A model generated the notes under the pieces. That model ran no database searches, was not told the DNA's origin, and saw only the letters and a list, made by a program, of their open reading frames with translations. From Desulfobacteraceae bacterium (GTDB taxonomy: Bacteria > Desulfobacterota > DSM-4660 > Desulfatiglandales > HGW-15), in assembly GCA_003819975.1 (NCBI GenBank), contig RPPU01000299.1, positions 1 to 6,090 on the forward strand: DNA of 6,090 bases, read 5' to 3'. This document shows, in pieces, positions 1-5,446 of this stretch; positions within the stretch are counted from its first letter, which is position 1; each line of letters starts with the position of its first letter. Position numbers and translations under genes: made by a program.

Positions 1-1142
1 ATAGAGAGGATCGGAATACCCCGATTGTTGCGCAAACGGCGGCGTTCCTGGCGTTGGCGTTTGACGGCTTCCAGTTCATCATTCAGCCGCGTAATACGTT
101 CATAGGCGCGACGGCGGTTGATTTCCAGTTTGGTTTCACCGGGGCCCCGACCGCCAATCCCGCCGGTCAAACGGGACATGGCCGTATTCTTGGCGGCCAA
201 TCTGGGAAGCAGATATTTCAACTGGGCCAGTTCGACCTGGATTTTTCCTTCGCGGGTAATGGCGCGCCGGGCAAAGATATCCAAAATAAGCTGACTGCGG
301 TCAATAATTTTAAGATCCGTGGCGTCGGTCAAAGAGCGCACCTGATTCGGGGTCAGTTCGTTATCGAAAACCAACAATTCGGTCCCGGTCTGCAGGGCGC
401 GCAACACTATTTCCTCAAGTTTGCCTTTGCCGATCAGGAAGCGAGGATTGATGGTGTGCACATGCTGCAGAATCATATCCACGACTTCCAGGTTATTGGA
501 GCGGGCCAGATCGCGCAATTCGTTCATGGAATCTTTGGCTTTATAGGCCGGAGCCGTGGTCACCCCGATCAGGATCGCTTTTTCCTTTTTGGCCAGATGA
601 TGGGTCCGGCTGCGACGCGAAAATTCCGCTTCCAGGGCCTGGATCAAATCGAGAAAGTCCACCTGCAATTGGCCGATGTCCGCCACCCGGGTCACGCTCC
701 ATTTTTCACCCTTTTTATTTTCAGGTAATATATGCGCATATTCAATAGCGCCGGGAATGCCGTTTTCATCAACCTGGATGCATGCTTGTAGGTCCAGGCT
801 TAAGAGCACCAGATTGGTCAAGTCATCTCCGGAGAGACCTTCGTTATGCAGATGGGTATGGATACAGCGCAAACCGCGCAACCGTCCCAGGCCCGGGCTG
901 TAATCCTTCAGATCCGGCAGCTGAACTTGTTTGTAATCCCCAACCGCCACATAAGCGATTTCTCCTTTGCGGGTGACGAGCAGCGCGACCTGTTTATTGA
1001 GTTCATGCGAAATAGCGGCAAGCCGGCGGGTCCATTCATGGGTGATGATTTCACGGCCCGAAATCCGGCGGCAATACATTTTCTGGAGCGATTGCACTTG
1101 GCCGGCTTTGAGGCCGGTTATTTTTCCGAAAATTTTGTCGAT
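1..1142 (-). CDS. hflX: Ribosome-associated GTPase HflX, long form, N-terminal part only (3' end beyond window)
   Basis: HflX proteins bind the 50S subunit and split or rescue stalled ribosomes using GTP. The visible 380 codons contain the family signature GGIGGRGPGETKLE at residues 327-340 and then a basic coiled-coil-like stretch (about 341-375). The P-loop GTPase domain would follow to the left of base 1 and is not seen. In short HflX proteins such as that of E. coli the signature lies near residue 170, so this is the long form, with a ~150-residue N-terminal extension (about 1-180) before the usual HflX N-domain. The extension carries a JAMM-like H95-x-H97...S104-x-x-D107 pattern. The start is unclear. 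Family-like N-terminal sequence (DKIFGKITGLKAG) begins at codon 2 if the ATC at 1142 initiates, 9 nt after a TGAGG. Upstream there is only a CTG (1157) before an in-frame TGA at 1161-1163. GTG 1097 or ATG 1079 are the first standard starts, but both discard that sequence and lack a clear Shine-Dalgarno. It lies downstream of dnaB in the same direction. Confidence 0.92.
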   Translation of the reverse strand, partial: MDKIFGKITGLKAGQVQSLQKMYCRRISGREIITHEWTRRLAAISHELNKQVALLVTRKGEIAYVAVGDYKQVQLPDLKDYSPGLGRLRGLRCIHTHLHNEGLSGDDLTNLVLLSLDLQACIQVDENGIPGAIEYAHILPENKKGEKWSVTRVADIGQLQVDFLDLIQALEAEFSRRSRTHHLAKKEKAILIGVTTAPAYKAKDSMNELRDLARSNNLEVVDMILQHVHTINPRFLIGKGKLEEIVLRALQTGTELLVFDNELTPNQVRSLTDATDLKIIDRSQLILDIFARRAITREGKIQVELAQLKYLLPRLAAKNTAMSRLTGGIGGRGPGETKLEINRRRAYERITRLNDELEAVKRQRQERRRLRNNRGIPILS

Positions 1143-1152
1143 GGGTAATAAC

Positions 1153-1297
1153 CTCAGAAGTCAGAATTCAGAAGCCAGAATTCAGAATAACCAGCGAATA
1201 GGTTTCAGATCGGGAGAATGTCCGAGATAAATAACCGCCCAACAGAAATTATTCCCTTATTCTGACTCCTGAATTCTGGCTTCTGGCTGCCTGAGTC
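1153..1297. repeat. Inverted repeat of degenerate 7-bp units between dnaB and hflX
   Basis: The left arm (1153-1190) reads CTCAG, then AAGTCAG, AATTCAG, AAGCCAG, AATTCAG, then AATAA. The right arm, read on the minus strand from 1297 to 1257, gives ACTCAGG, CAGCCAG, AAGCCAG, AATTCAG, GAGTCAG, AATAA. Each arm therefore has four heptads of the form NNNYCAG bounded by CTCAG and AATAA. Aligned by their ends, the arms match at 20 of 28 heptad positions. The 66 bp between the arms show no further structure that I can see. The element starts within 2 bp of the dnaB stop codon and ends about 10 bp before the apparent hflX start. In the dnaB-hflX transcript it could form a long imperfect hairpin. No target-site duplication is evident. 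Confidence 0.75.
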
Positions 1298-1298
1298 A

Positions 1299-2669
1299 CT
1301 ATTCGTATTGCTCGCTCTGTTCCCCGGCAAAATCCTGGAAGCGGGTGGATTCTTTTTGAAAGGTCAGTTTGAACCCGCCGGTCGGGCCGTTCCGCTGTTT
1401 GGCCAGGATGATTTCGGCGATATTGCGGTTTTCTTCGCTTTCGGGATGGTAGACTTCATCGCGATAGATGAAGACGATGACGTCCGCATCCTGTTCGATG
1501 GCGCCGCTTTCCCGAAGATCGGCCAGTTGGGGCTTTTTATTGGGCCGGTCTTCGACTTTGCGGTTCAGCTGCGAAAGAGCCACGACCGGAACATTCAGGT
1601 CTTTGGCGATCGCCTTGAGAGACCGGGAAATTTCGGAAATTTCGGTTTGGCGCGATTCGGCCGAGCGCCGACCCTGAATCAATTGCAAGTAGTCGATAAT
1701 GACCATGCCGAGTTCGCGTTTTTTCAGAAGTCTGCGGCACTTGGCTTTCATATCGAGTACGCTGAGCCAGGAGGTGTCATCGATAAACATGGGCAGTTCG
1801 GAAAGTTGATTGGCCGATTCGGTCAGTTTGGCCCAATCCGCGTCCCTTAAAAATCCGGTGCGCAATTTGCTGGCGTCAATGCCGGAATGAAAACTTAAAA
1901 GCCGCATGCCCAGTTGCATCTTGGACATTTCCAGGGAAAAGACCACCACGCCTTTGCCGGTTTCCGCGGCGGCGTGATAACCCACGTTCAGGGCCAGGGC
2001 GGTTTTGCCCATACTGGGCCGGCCGGCGATGATGATCAGGTCCGAGGGCTGCAACCCGGTGGTCAGGCGGTTGAAATCCTTGAAGCCGGTCGGGATACCG
2101 GTCAGAAATCCTTCCTGTTCGGCAATGCTTTCCAGTTTTTTAAAACTGGTTTTGACCACGTCTTCCATGCTGGAAAAATTTTCATTGATCTTTTTTTCGG
2201 CAATGTCGAAAATGGATTGTTCGGCCTGGTCCAGCAGTTCATCGGTCTTATTCCAGCTTTGGAAGCAGGATTCGGAAATAAGGGAGCATTGATTGATGAG
2301 CCGGCGGCGGACCGAGAGGTCCCGCACGATTTCGGCATAGTAGGCGACACCGGCCGAGGTGGAGACGGCTTCGACCAGGGAGGCGAGATAATCGGGGCCG
2401 CCGACCTGCTCGATGGAGCCTTTGCTCTTAAGATGATGGGAGAGGGTGATCAGATCGATCGGTTCATTGTTGTGATACAGCTCGATCATGCTCTCAAAAA
2501 TGAGTTGATGAGCTTCCCGGTAAAAATCCTCAACGGTTAAAAGATCCACGATCTGGTTCAGGGCGTCGTTATTGATCAAGACCCCGGCCAGAATAGCTTG
2601 CTCCGCTTCAATATTCTGGGGCGGGATCTTTAAGGGAATAGAGATATCTTTTTCTTTGCCTTGAGCCAT
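1299..2669 (-). CDS. dnaB: Replicative DNA helicase DnaB
   Basis: Hexameric 5'-3' helicase that unwinds DNA at the replication fork and contacts primase and the loader. The protein has 456 residues, normal for the family, with no intein. The N-terminal collar domain begins with PPQNIEAEQAILAGVL (16-31). The RecA-like C-terminal domain carries Walker A GRPSMGKT (216-223), the SLEM catalytic glutamate (E247), Walker B VIIDYLQL (323-330), the SQLNR motif (366-370), DLRESGAIEQDAD (384-396) and the arginine-finger stretch KQRNG (424-428). All key residues are present. The ATG start is fixed by an in-frame TGA immediately upstream at 2673-2675, but no Shine-Dalgarno lies at normal distance; a GGAG 28 nt upstream may be brought closer by a hairpin. 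rplI lies 138 bp upstream and hflX follows after the heptad repeat. Linkage of rplI and dnaB is common across bacteria. Confidence 0.99.
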   Translation of the reverse strand: MAQGKEKDISIPLKIPPQNIEAEQAILAGVLINNDALNQIVDLLTVEDFYREAHQLIFESMIELYHNNEPIDLITLSHHLKSKGSIEQVGGPDYLASLVEAVSTSAGVAYYAEIVRDLSVRRRLINQCSLISESCFQSWNKTDELLDQAEQSIFDIAEKKINENFSSMEDVVKTSFKKLESIAEQEGFLTGIPTGFKDFNRLTTGLQPSDLIIIAGRPSMGKTALALNVGYHAAAETGKGVVVFSLEMSKMQLGMRLLSFHSGIDASKLRTGFLRDADWAKLTESANQLSELPMFIDDTSWLSVLDMKAKCRRLLKKRELGMVIIDYLQLIQGRRSAESRQTEISEISRSLKAIAKDLNVPVVALSQLNRKVEDRPNKKPQLADLRESGAIEQDADVIVFIYRDEVYHPESEENRNIAEIILAKQRNGPTGGFKLTFQKESTRFQDFAGEQSEQYE

Positions 2670-2701
2670 GGGTCATTATCAAAAATATATTGATATTCTC
2701 C
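2670..2701 (-). promoter_or_regulatory. dnaB translation-initiation region with hairpin between GGAG and ATG
   Basis: Read on the minus strand, the order is GGAG (2701-2698), AA, TATCAA (2695-2690), a 7-nt loop, TTGATA (2682-2677), ATGACCC (2676-2670) and then the dnaB ATG. The perfect 6-bp stem is plain in the sequence. If it forms, the distance from GGAG to the start falls from 28 nt to about 9 nt. The ATG inside ATGACCC opens a short out-of-frame reading frame and is an unlikely start. The role in initiation is inferred. Confidence 0.45.
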
Positions 2702-2772
2702 GGTTTTTTTTAATGCCCGACAAACCCGTATGCCGCCCGCGAAGACGGCGAGGCGAAACCCAGTGATCTTTT

Positions 2773-2808
2773 ATATTTTTTGCAATGCTTTTAAATCGCA
2801 AAAAATAT
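2773..2808. repeat. 11-bp perfect inverted repeat just after the rplI stop codon
   Basis: The arms ATATTTTTTGC (2773-2783) and GCAAAAAATAT (2798-2808) are perfectly complementary around a 14-nt loop. The right arm runs into the first base of the rplI stop codon. The stem is mostly A:T with only two G:C pairs, and neither strand has a U-tract after the hairpin, so it is not a standard intrinsic terminator. It may protect an mRNA end or be a processing site between rplI and dnaB; nothing in the sequence decides this. Confidence 0.5.
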
Positions 2809-3257
2809 TATTGCTGTTCCGGAACCACGATGACCTTGATTTTGGCCGTGGTCTTGGGATTTATTTTCATCGACACTTCAAAAGTCCCCAGGGTCTTGAT
2901 CGGTTTTTCCAAAATCAGCTTATGGCGGTCGACCACAACCCCTTGTTTTTCGAGACGTTCGGCAATGTCCATGGTGGTGACGGAGCCGTACAGCTTCTCC
3001 TCTTCGCCCACTTTTTGGGCAATGGTGATTTCGAGGCCGTTCAGTTTTTCTTTAAGCCGGTCGGCTTCTTCCTGGGCTTTGACTTTACGGACTTCGATTT
3101 TCGCGCGGCGCGCTTCTATCATTTTCGCATTGCCGTCGGTCGCTTCCAAAGCAATGCCTTGGGGGATCAAGAAATTTCGGGCATAACCTTTGGAAACATT
3201 GATCACATCCCCTTCAAAGCCGAGATCGTCCTTATCGAGTTTTAAAATAACTTTCAT
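2808..3257 (-). CDS. rplI: 50S ribosomal protein bL9
   Basis: Large-subunit protein with two globular domains joined by a long helix; the N-domain binds 23S rRNA near the L1 stalk. The 149 residues match the usual length. The N-domain shows the family pattern GDVINVSKGYARNFLIPQG (16-34). The charged connecting helix spans about 40-75. The C-domain has GSVTTMDIAERLEKQG and PIKTLGTFEVSMKINP (within about 91-133). The start is supported by a strong GGAGG on the minus strand (3272-3268), ten bases before the ATG. It is 80 bp downstream of the YybS gene and 138 bp upstream of dnaB, all in the same direction, so cotranscription is likely. Nothing is missing or unusual in the protein. Confidence 0.99.
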   Translation of the reverse strand: MKVILKLDKDDLGFEGDVINVSKGYARNFLIPQGIALEATDGNAKMIEARRAKIEVRKVKAQEEADRLKEKLNGLEITIAQKVGEEEKLYGSVTTMDIAERLEKQGVVVDRHKLILEKPIKTLGTFEVSMKINPKTTAKIKVIVVPEQQ

Positions 3258-3337
3258 GATTCCATTCCTCCATCTTTACAATCCATTAAAATGAACAGAC
3301 AGGCGCATCCCAAATCCGGGTCCGGTTGAAATCGGGT

Positions 3338-4285
3338 TCATTCAAAGTCGTCTTCCGGATTTTTAACGGCCGGCTGCCTTAGTTTTCTAAAATCAATCCA
3401 CTGGTCAAAGAGCCCGGCCAGGGTCAAGACCAGCAAAAGGTACCCTTGAAAAAAAATGAGTAAACATATACCGGATACGAGCCAAATCGATATCCGGTAT
3501 TTATTGAAAAAACACATCATAATCATCAACCCCTGCCAGGTATAAATGGCCGCAAAAATGACAATAAGGTTGATGGCCAGGAATTTTATACTGCCTGCCG
3601 CGAAAAAGGAAGCGAAACCCGCGGCGATTGTAATCCAAACCATTGAAAGCGGAGCAAACCATTGATCCAAGGCTCCGAAATCAGGGTATTTCAGGCCGAT
3701 CCGAAGAAAAAAGATTTTGCTGAACACGATATTTATCCAGATCACAAAAGCCGTTCCCATGACCAGCAAAGCAGGATAGATTTGTTCAAAGATTTTGATC
3801 ATGATCTGGGCCTGCTGATCATTCAGCGCGGCAGATTCCGTTTTTTCAAAGATCGCGAAGAACGCTTTAATCCGCGCCCGCCCTGTCTCCAGGAATAATT
3901 CCAGGGGTGAGGCATCTCCGGATGGGCTGAACAGATATAAAACCAAAACTTCAAAAGCCAGCAGTGCTATCGTGCCCCAAAGCATGGTATGACCAAAGGA
4001 AAGCTCGTGACGAAAGAGTTCGGCCAAGACCAAGCCAATCAGCCCGGATTCAACAAATAAAAAAATAATGTCCGTGCGCGCCAGTAAACCGGCAATTGCG
4101 CTGATGATCAGCAATGAAAAAGCTACAATCAAAATTCCCTGCAAACGCCCTGATTTTGAGGCAAAATAGAGAAAAAGCAGGGAGGTCAGCAGACTGATCA
4201 GCGGCCTAAAAAAAGGAACCCAGGATGCAACCAGAAAAATGGCGATCGCCGCGCCGGCGCATCTCAAGACATCCGTCGTTTTCAT
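3338..4285 (-). CDS. YybS/DUF2232 family integral membrane protein
   Basis: Polytopic inner-membrane protein of unknown biochemical function, conserved beside rpsR, rplI and dnaB in several phyla. I recognise it from position and from the C-terminal LFDQWIDFRKLR (residues 292-303), typical of DUF2232 proteins. From ATG 4285 it has 315 residues with about eight hydrophobic segments: roughly 7-21, 26-43, 48-68, 72-90, 100-119, then after a soluble loop (about 120-165) 168-188, 212-248 and 265-291. The C-terminal tail is short and acidic. Two starts are possible, ATG 4291 and ATG 4285. The AGGTGG at 4297-4292 directly abuts the first but is 6 nt from the second, so I prefer 4285. A gap of about 70 bp separates it from rpsR. 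In B. subtilis the equivalent gene lies next to gdpP and rplI; no gdpP is present here. No catalytic motif is visible. Confidence 0.85.
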   Translation of the reverse strand: MKTTDVLRCAGAAIAIFLVASWVPFFRPLISLLTSLLFLYFASKSGRLQGILIVAFSLLIISAIAGLLARTDIIFLFVESGLIGLVLAELFRHELSFGHTMLWGTIALLAFEVLVLYLFSPSGDASPLELFLETGRARIKAFFAIFEKTESAALNDQQAQIMIKIFEQIYPALLVMGTAFVIWINIVFSKIFFLRIGLKYPDFGALDQWFAPLSMVWITIAAGFASFFAAGSIKFLAINLIVIFAAIYTWQGLMIMMCFFNKYRISIWLVSGICLLIFFQGYLLLVLTLAGLFDQWIDFRKLRQPAVKNPEDDFE

Positions 4286-4358
4286 AAACATCCACCTAAA
4301 GATCTGTGAAAAAAACAGCCTTTGAATGGAGGGGGTTTACGGCTTGCAAACCAGGTTA

Positions 4359-4607
4359 TTAAACGACTGAAGTCGTGTAAGGCAACAAGGCGATTTTCCG
4401 GGCGCGTTCAACAGCCACGGTCAGGACACGCTGATGTTTGGCGCAATTACCCGAGATACGCCGCGGTATAATTTTACCCCGTTCCGTAGTGAAAAATCGC
4501 AGTGATCTGACATCTTTATAATCAATCACCAGGGAACTGTCAGCGCAAAACCGGCAGATTTTCCGGCGGTGAAAAGGCATTCTGCGTTTGTTTTGATTAA
4601 TTGCCAT
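4359..4607 (-). CDS. rpsR: 30S ribosomal protein bS18, cysteine-containing (C+) form
   Basis: Small-subunit protein that pairs with S6 and binds the central domain of 16S rRNA in the platform. The 82 residues include the family core [20 protein letters not shown] followed by [14 protein letters not shown] (together about 27-60), ending in [11 protein letters not shown]18-x2-C21 and C55-x2-H58 form a complete potential zinc site; E. coli S18 lacks it, but it occurs in C+ S18 proteins. I chose the start at 4607 because [10 protein letters not shown] is a normal S18 N-terminus and AGAGG (4618-4614) lies 6 nt upstream. A longer frame opening at 4658 would add 17 residues that merely read rpsF sequence. 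The start codon lies inside the end of rpsF (11-bp overlap), which suggests translational coupling and 1:1 output of the S6:S18 pair. Confidence 0.98.
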   Translation of the reverse strand: MAINQNKRRMPFHRRKICRFCADSSLVIDYKDVRSLRFFTTERGKIIPRRISGNCAKHQRVLTVAVERARKIALLPYTTSVV

Positions 4608-5013
4608 GGGACACCTCTTTCGTTTTTGCACCGGGATCGGGTTGGCCTTGATTTTCATCGGTTGCGGCTGGTTCGGTTTTGGCGGTTTTTTCCTGGATCT
4701 TACGGAGCAACTCGGCCGGATCGGCTTTATCGGCGATTTTGATAGTCTGAAAATTCAGAATCCGATCATCCAGCTTGAACTCACGTTCCAATTCAGCGGT
4801 GAGTCCGGAAAGGCCGCAATAGTCCTGGAGGACATAAAAACCTTTTTCTTCTTTGCGGATCTGGTAGGCCAACCTTTGAATTCCCCAAAGGTCGGTTTTG
4901 ATAATGACACCTTTATTCTTTTCAAGAATGCCATTATACTTTTGAACGATGGCTTTGTATTCATCATCGCTCAAATTGGGTTTGATGATAAAAATAGTTT
5001 CGTAGTGACGCAT
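4597..5013 (-). CDS. rpsF: 30S ribosomal protein bS6
   Basis: Small-subunit platform protein that joins 16S rRNA as a heterodimer with S18. The 138 residues start with [18 protein letters not shown]. They contain the family core [20 protein letters not shown] (43-62), then [20 protein letters not shown] (about 74-93). Residues about 107-138 form a low-complexity tail rich in Glu, Thr, Pro and Ala; variable tails like this are usual in S6. The ATG is well placed 7 nt after an AAGGAG (5026-5021). It is the first gene of the minus-strand string, preceded by a leader of about 135 nt from the proposed promoter. The 3' end overlaps the rpsR start, leaving no room for the ssb or priB gene found between them in Firmicutes or Gammaproteobacteria. 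Confidence 0.98.
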   Translation of the reverse strand: MRHYETIFIIKPNLSDDEYKAIVQKYNGILEKNKGVIIKTDLWGIQRLAYQIRKEEKGFYVLQDYCGLSGLTAELEREFKLDDRILNFQTIKIADKADPAELLRKIQEKTAKTEPAATDENQGQPDPGAKTKEVSHGN

Positions 5014-5020
5014 TTTGTTT

Positions 5021-5063
5021 CTCCTTTCGGGCTGTTTTCCCTGTTCGGAAAAGTTTGGTCCCG
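5021..5063 (-). promoter_or_regulatory. Candidate S6:S18-binding leader RNA overlapping the rpsF ribosome binding site
   Basis: On the minus strand CUUUU (5053-5049) can pair with GAAAG (5028-5024), and inside it GGG (5041-5039) pairs with CCC (5031-5029) across a 7-nt loop. This leaves CCGAACA (5048-5042) as a 5' bulge, so a CCG sits in a bulge between a stem and a hairpin. That is the published description of the S6:S18 complex-binding motif in rpsF leaders. The 3' strand of the outer stem includes part of the AAGGAG Shine-Dalgarno, so protein binding could block initiation. An alternative fold is also possible: UUUUCC (5052-5047) with GGAAAA (5040-5035), plus CGGG (5063-5060) with CCCG (5031-5028). 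Pairings are read by eye; binding is inferred. Confidence 0.55.
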
Positions 5064-5090
5064 CTCTTACGCCTAAAGCGATTTTTTTGC

Positions 5091-5136
5091 GGATCTAACG
5101 GAACAAGGAGATCGGGATCTCTAAAAACCGAGATCC
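5091..5136 (-). promoter_or_regulatory. Leader hairpins of rpsF built from four GATCTC-like units
   Basis: Read on the minus strand, GGATCTC (5136-5130) and GAGATCC (5121-5115) form a perfect 7-bp stem with an 8-nt loop. Further along, GATCT (5113-5109) can pair with AGATC (5096-5092). GAGAT (5121-5117) could instead pair with ATCTC (5112-5108), so the folds compete. All lie between the proposed promoter and the S6:S18 candidate. No U-tract follows, so none is a plain terminator. Confidence 0.45.
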
Positions 5137-5154
5137 TTTATGTAAAAACAGCAA

Positions 5155-5183
5155 TAAATAGCCTGTAAAAACCCGATTGTCAA
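5155..5183 (-). promoter_or_regulatory. Sigma-70-like promoter for rpsF
   Basis: A perfect -35 box TTGACA (5183-5178) is followed by a 17-bp spacer and TATTTA (5160-5155), which matches TATAAT at three of six positions. Transcription would start near 5148 and give a leader of about 135 nt. The sequence upstream of the -35 is rich in A and T tracts, as in UP elements of ribosomal promoters. Confidence 0.6.
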
Positions 5184-5195
5184 GGAGTTTCAGGG

Positions 5196-5237
5196 ATTTT
5201 TTATCGATCTTATAAAAAAATAGGTTCGATAAAAAAT
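5196..5237. repeat. 12-bp perfect inverted repeat carrying TATCGA boxes
   Basis: The arms ATTTTTTATCGA (5196-5207) and TCGATAAAAAAT (5226-5237) are perfectly complementary, separated by 18 bp. It lies directly upstream of the proposed rpsF -35 box. It could be a protein-binding site, an UP-like AT-rich element, or both. Confidence 0.55.
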
Positions 5238-5249
5238 GAATTCCGATAT

Positions 5250-5278
5250 TTAAAATCCTATCGACAACTTTTTGTCAA
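5250..5278 (-). promoter_or_regulatory. Possible second upstream promoter towards rpsF
   Basis: A second perfect TTGACA (5278-5273) is followed after 18 bp by TTTAAA, four of six matches to TATAAT, or after 17 bp by TTTTAA. A TATCGAC box (5259-5265) sits in the spacer, where a bound protein would interfere with polymerase. The evidence is motif matching only. Confidence 0.35.
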
Positions 5279-5324
5279 TGTGGTTAAGCTAAGCGCCCAT
5301 GTTCATAGATAAAAACGGTAATCA

Positions 5325-5353
5325 TTGAACGTTTTGAATGGGCTCCTTATTCC
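5325..5353 (+). promoter_or_regulatory. Possible promoter for suhB
   Basis: TTGAAC (5325-5330, five of six to TTGACA) is followed after 17 bp by TATTCC (5348-5353, three of six to TATAAT). The predicted start, near 5360, falls on the 5358-5379 inverted repeat, which would then work as an operator over the start point. The -10 match is weak. Confidence 0.35.
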
Positions 5354-5357
5354 AAAA

Positions 5358-5379
5358 TATCGACAAAAAGGTGTCGATA
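5358..5379. promoter_or_regulatory. Operator-like inverted repeat TATCGAC-N8-GTCGATA
   Basis: The 7-bp arms TATCGAC (5358-5364) and GTCGATA (5373-5379) are perfect complements with an 8-bp AT-rich spacer, the size and symmetry of a site for a dimeric regulator. I do not recognise the regulator. Single TATCGA half-sites recur at 5202, 5226 (reverse) and 5259. Confidence 0.5.
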
Positions 5380-5423
5380 AGTGAAAAACGAATAATGAAC
5401 CGACTTGCTGTCGTACAGACTTT

Positions 5424-5443
5424 TTCCGGCGACCTTTCCGGAA
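5424..5443. repeat. Short inverted repeat TTCCGG-N8-CCGGAA
   Basis: The arms TTCCGG (5424-5429) and CCGGAA (5438-5443) are perfect complements. It lies just before the larger palindrome in the suhB leader region. A 6-bp repeat could arise by chance, and no function can be assigned. Confidence 0.3.
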
Positions 5444-5446
5444 TTC

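Noticed and set aside
54..728. Plus-strand open frame of 224 codons opposite hflX
   Set aside because: It mirrors the HflX reading frame, including the GGIGGRGPGETKLE region; no ribosome binding site or family resemblance.
1153..1297. CRISPR array or insertion sequence remnant
   Set aside because: Units are contiguous 7-mers without spacers, and there is no transposase fragment or visible target-site duplication.
1914..2540. Long plus-strand open frame of 208 codons opposite dnaB
   Set aside because: It is antisense to highly conserved dnaB sequence, shows no recognisable domain, and is best explained by codon usage of the opposite strand.
4334..4352. Hairpin GGTTTGC/GTAAACC between rpsR and the YybS gene as a terminator or attenuator
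   Set aside because: The stem is only 7 bp with a G-U pair, has a 5-nt loop and no U-tract; too weak to claim.
4608..4658. A 17-residue N-terminal extension of S18
   Set aside because: It only re-reads the end of rpsF in another frame; the standard S18 N-terminus and a good Shine-Dalgarno point to ATG 4607.
5259..5265. TATCGAC boxes as DnaA boxes, given the nearby dnaB
   Set aside because: They differ from TTATNCACA at conserved positions, and there is no AT-rich unwinding module or origin gene such as dnaA or dnaN in the window.
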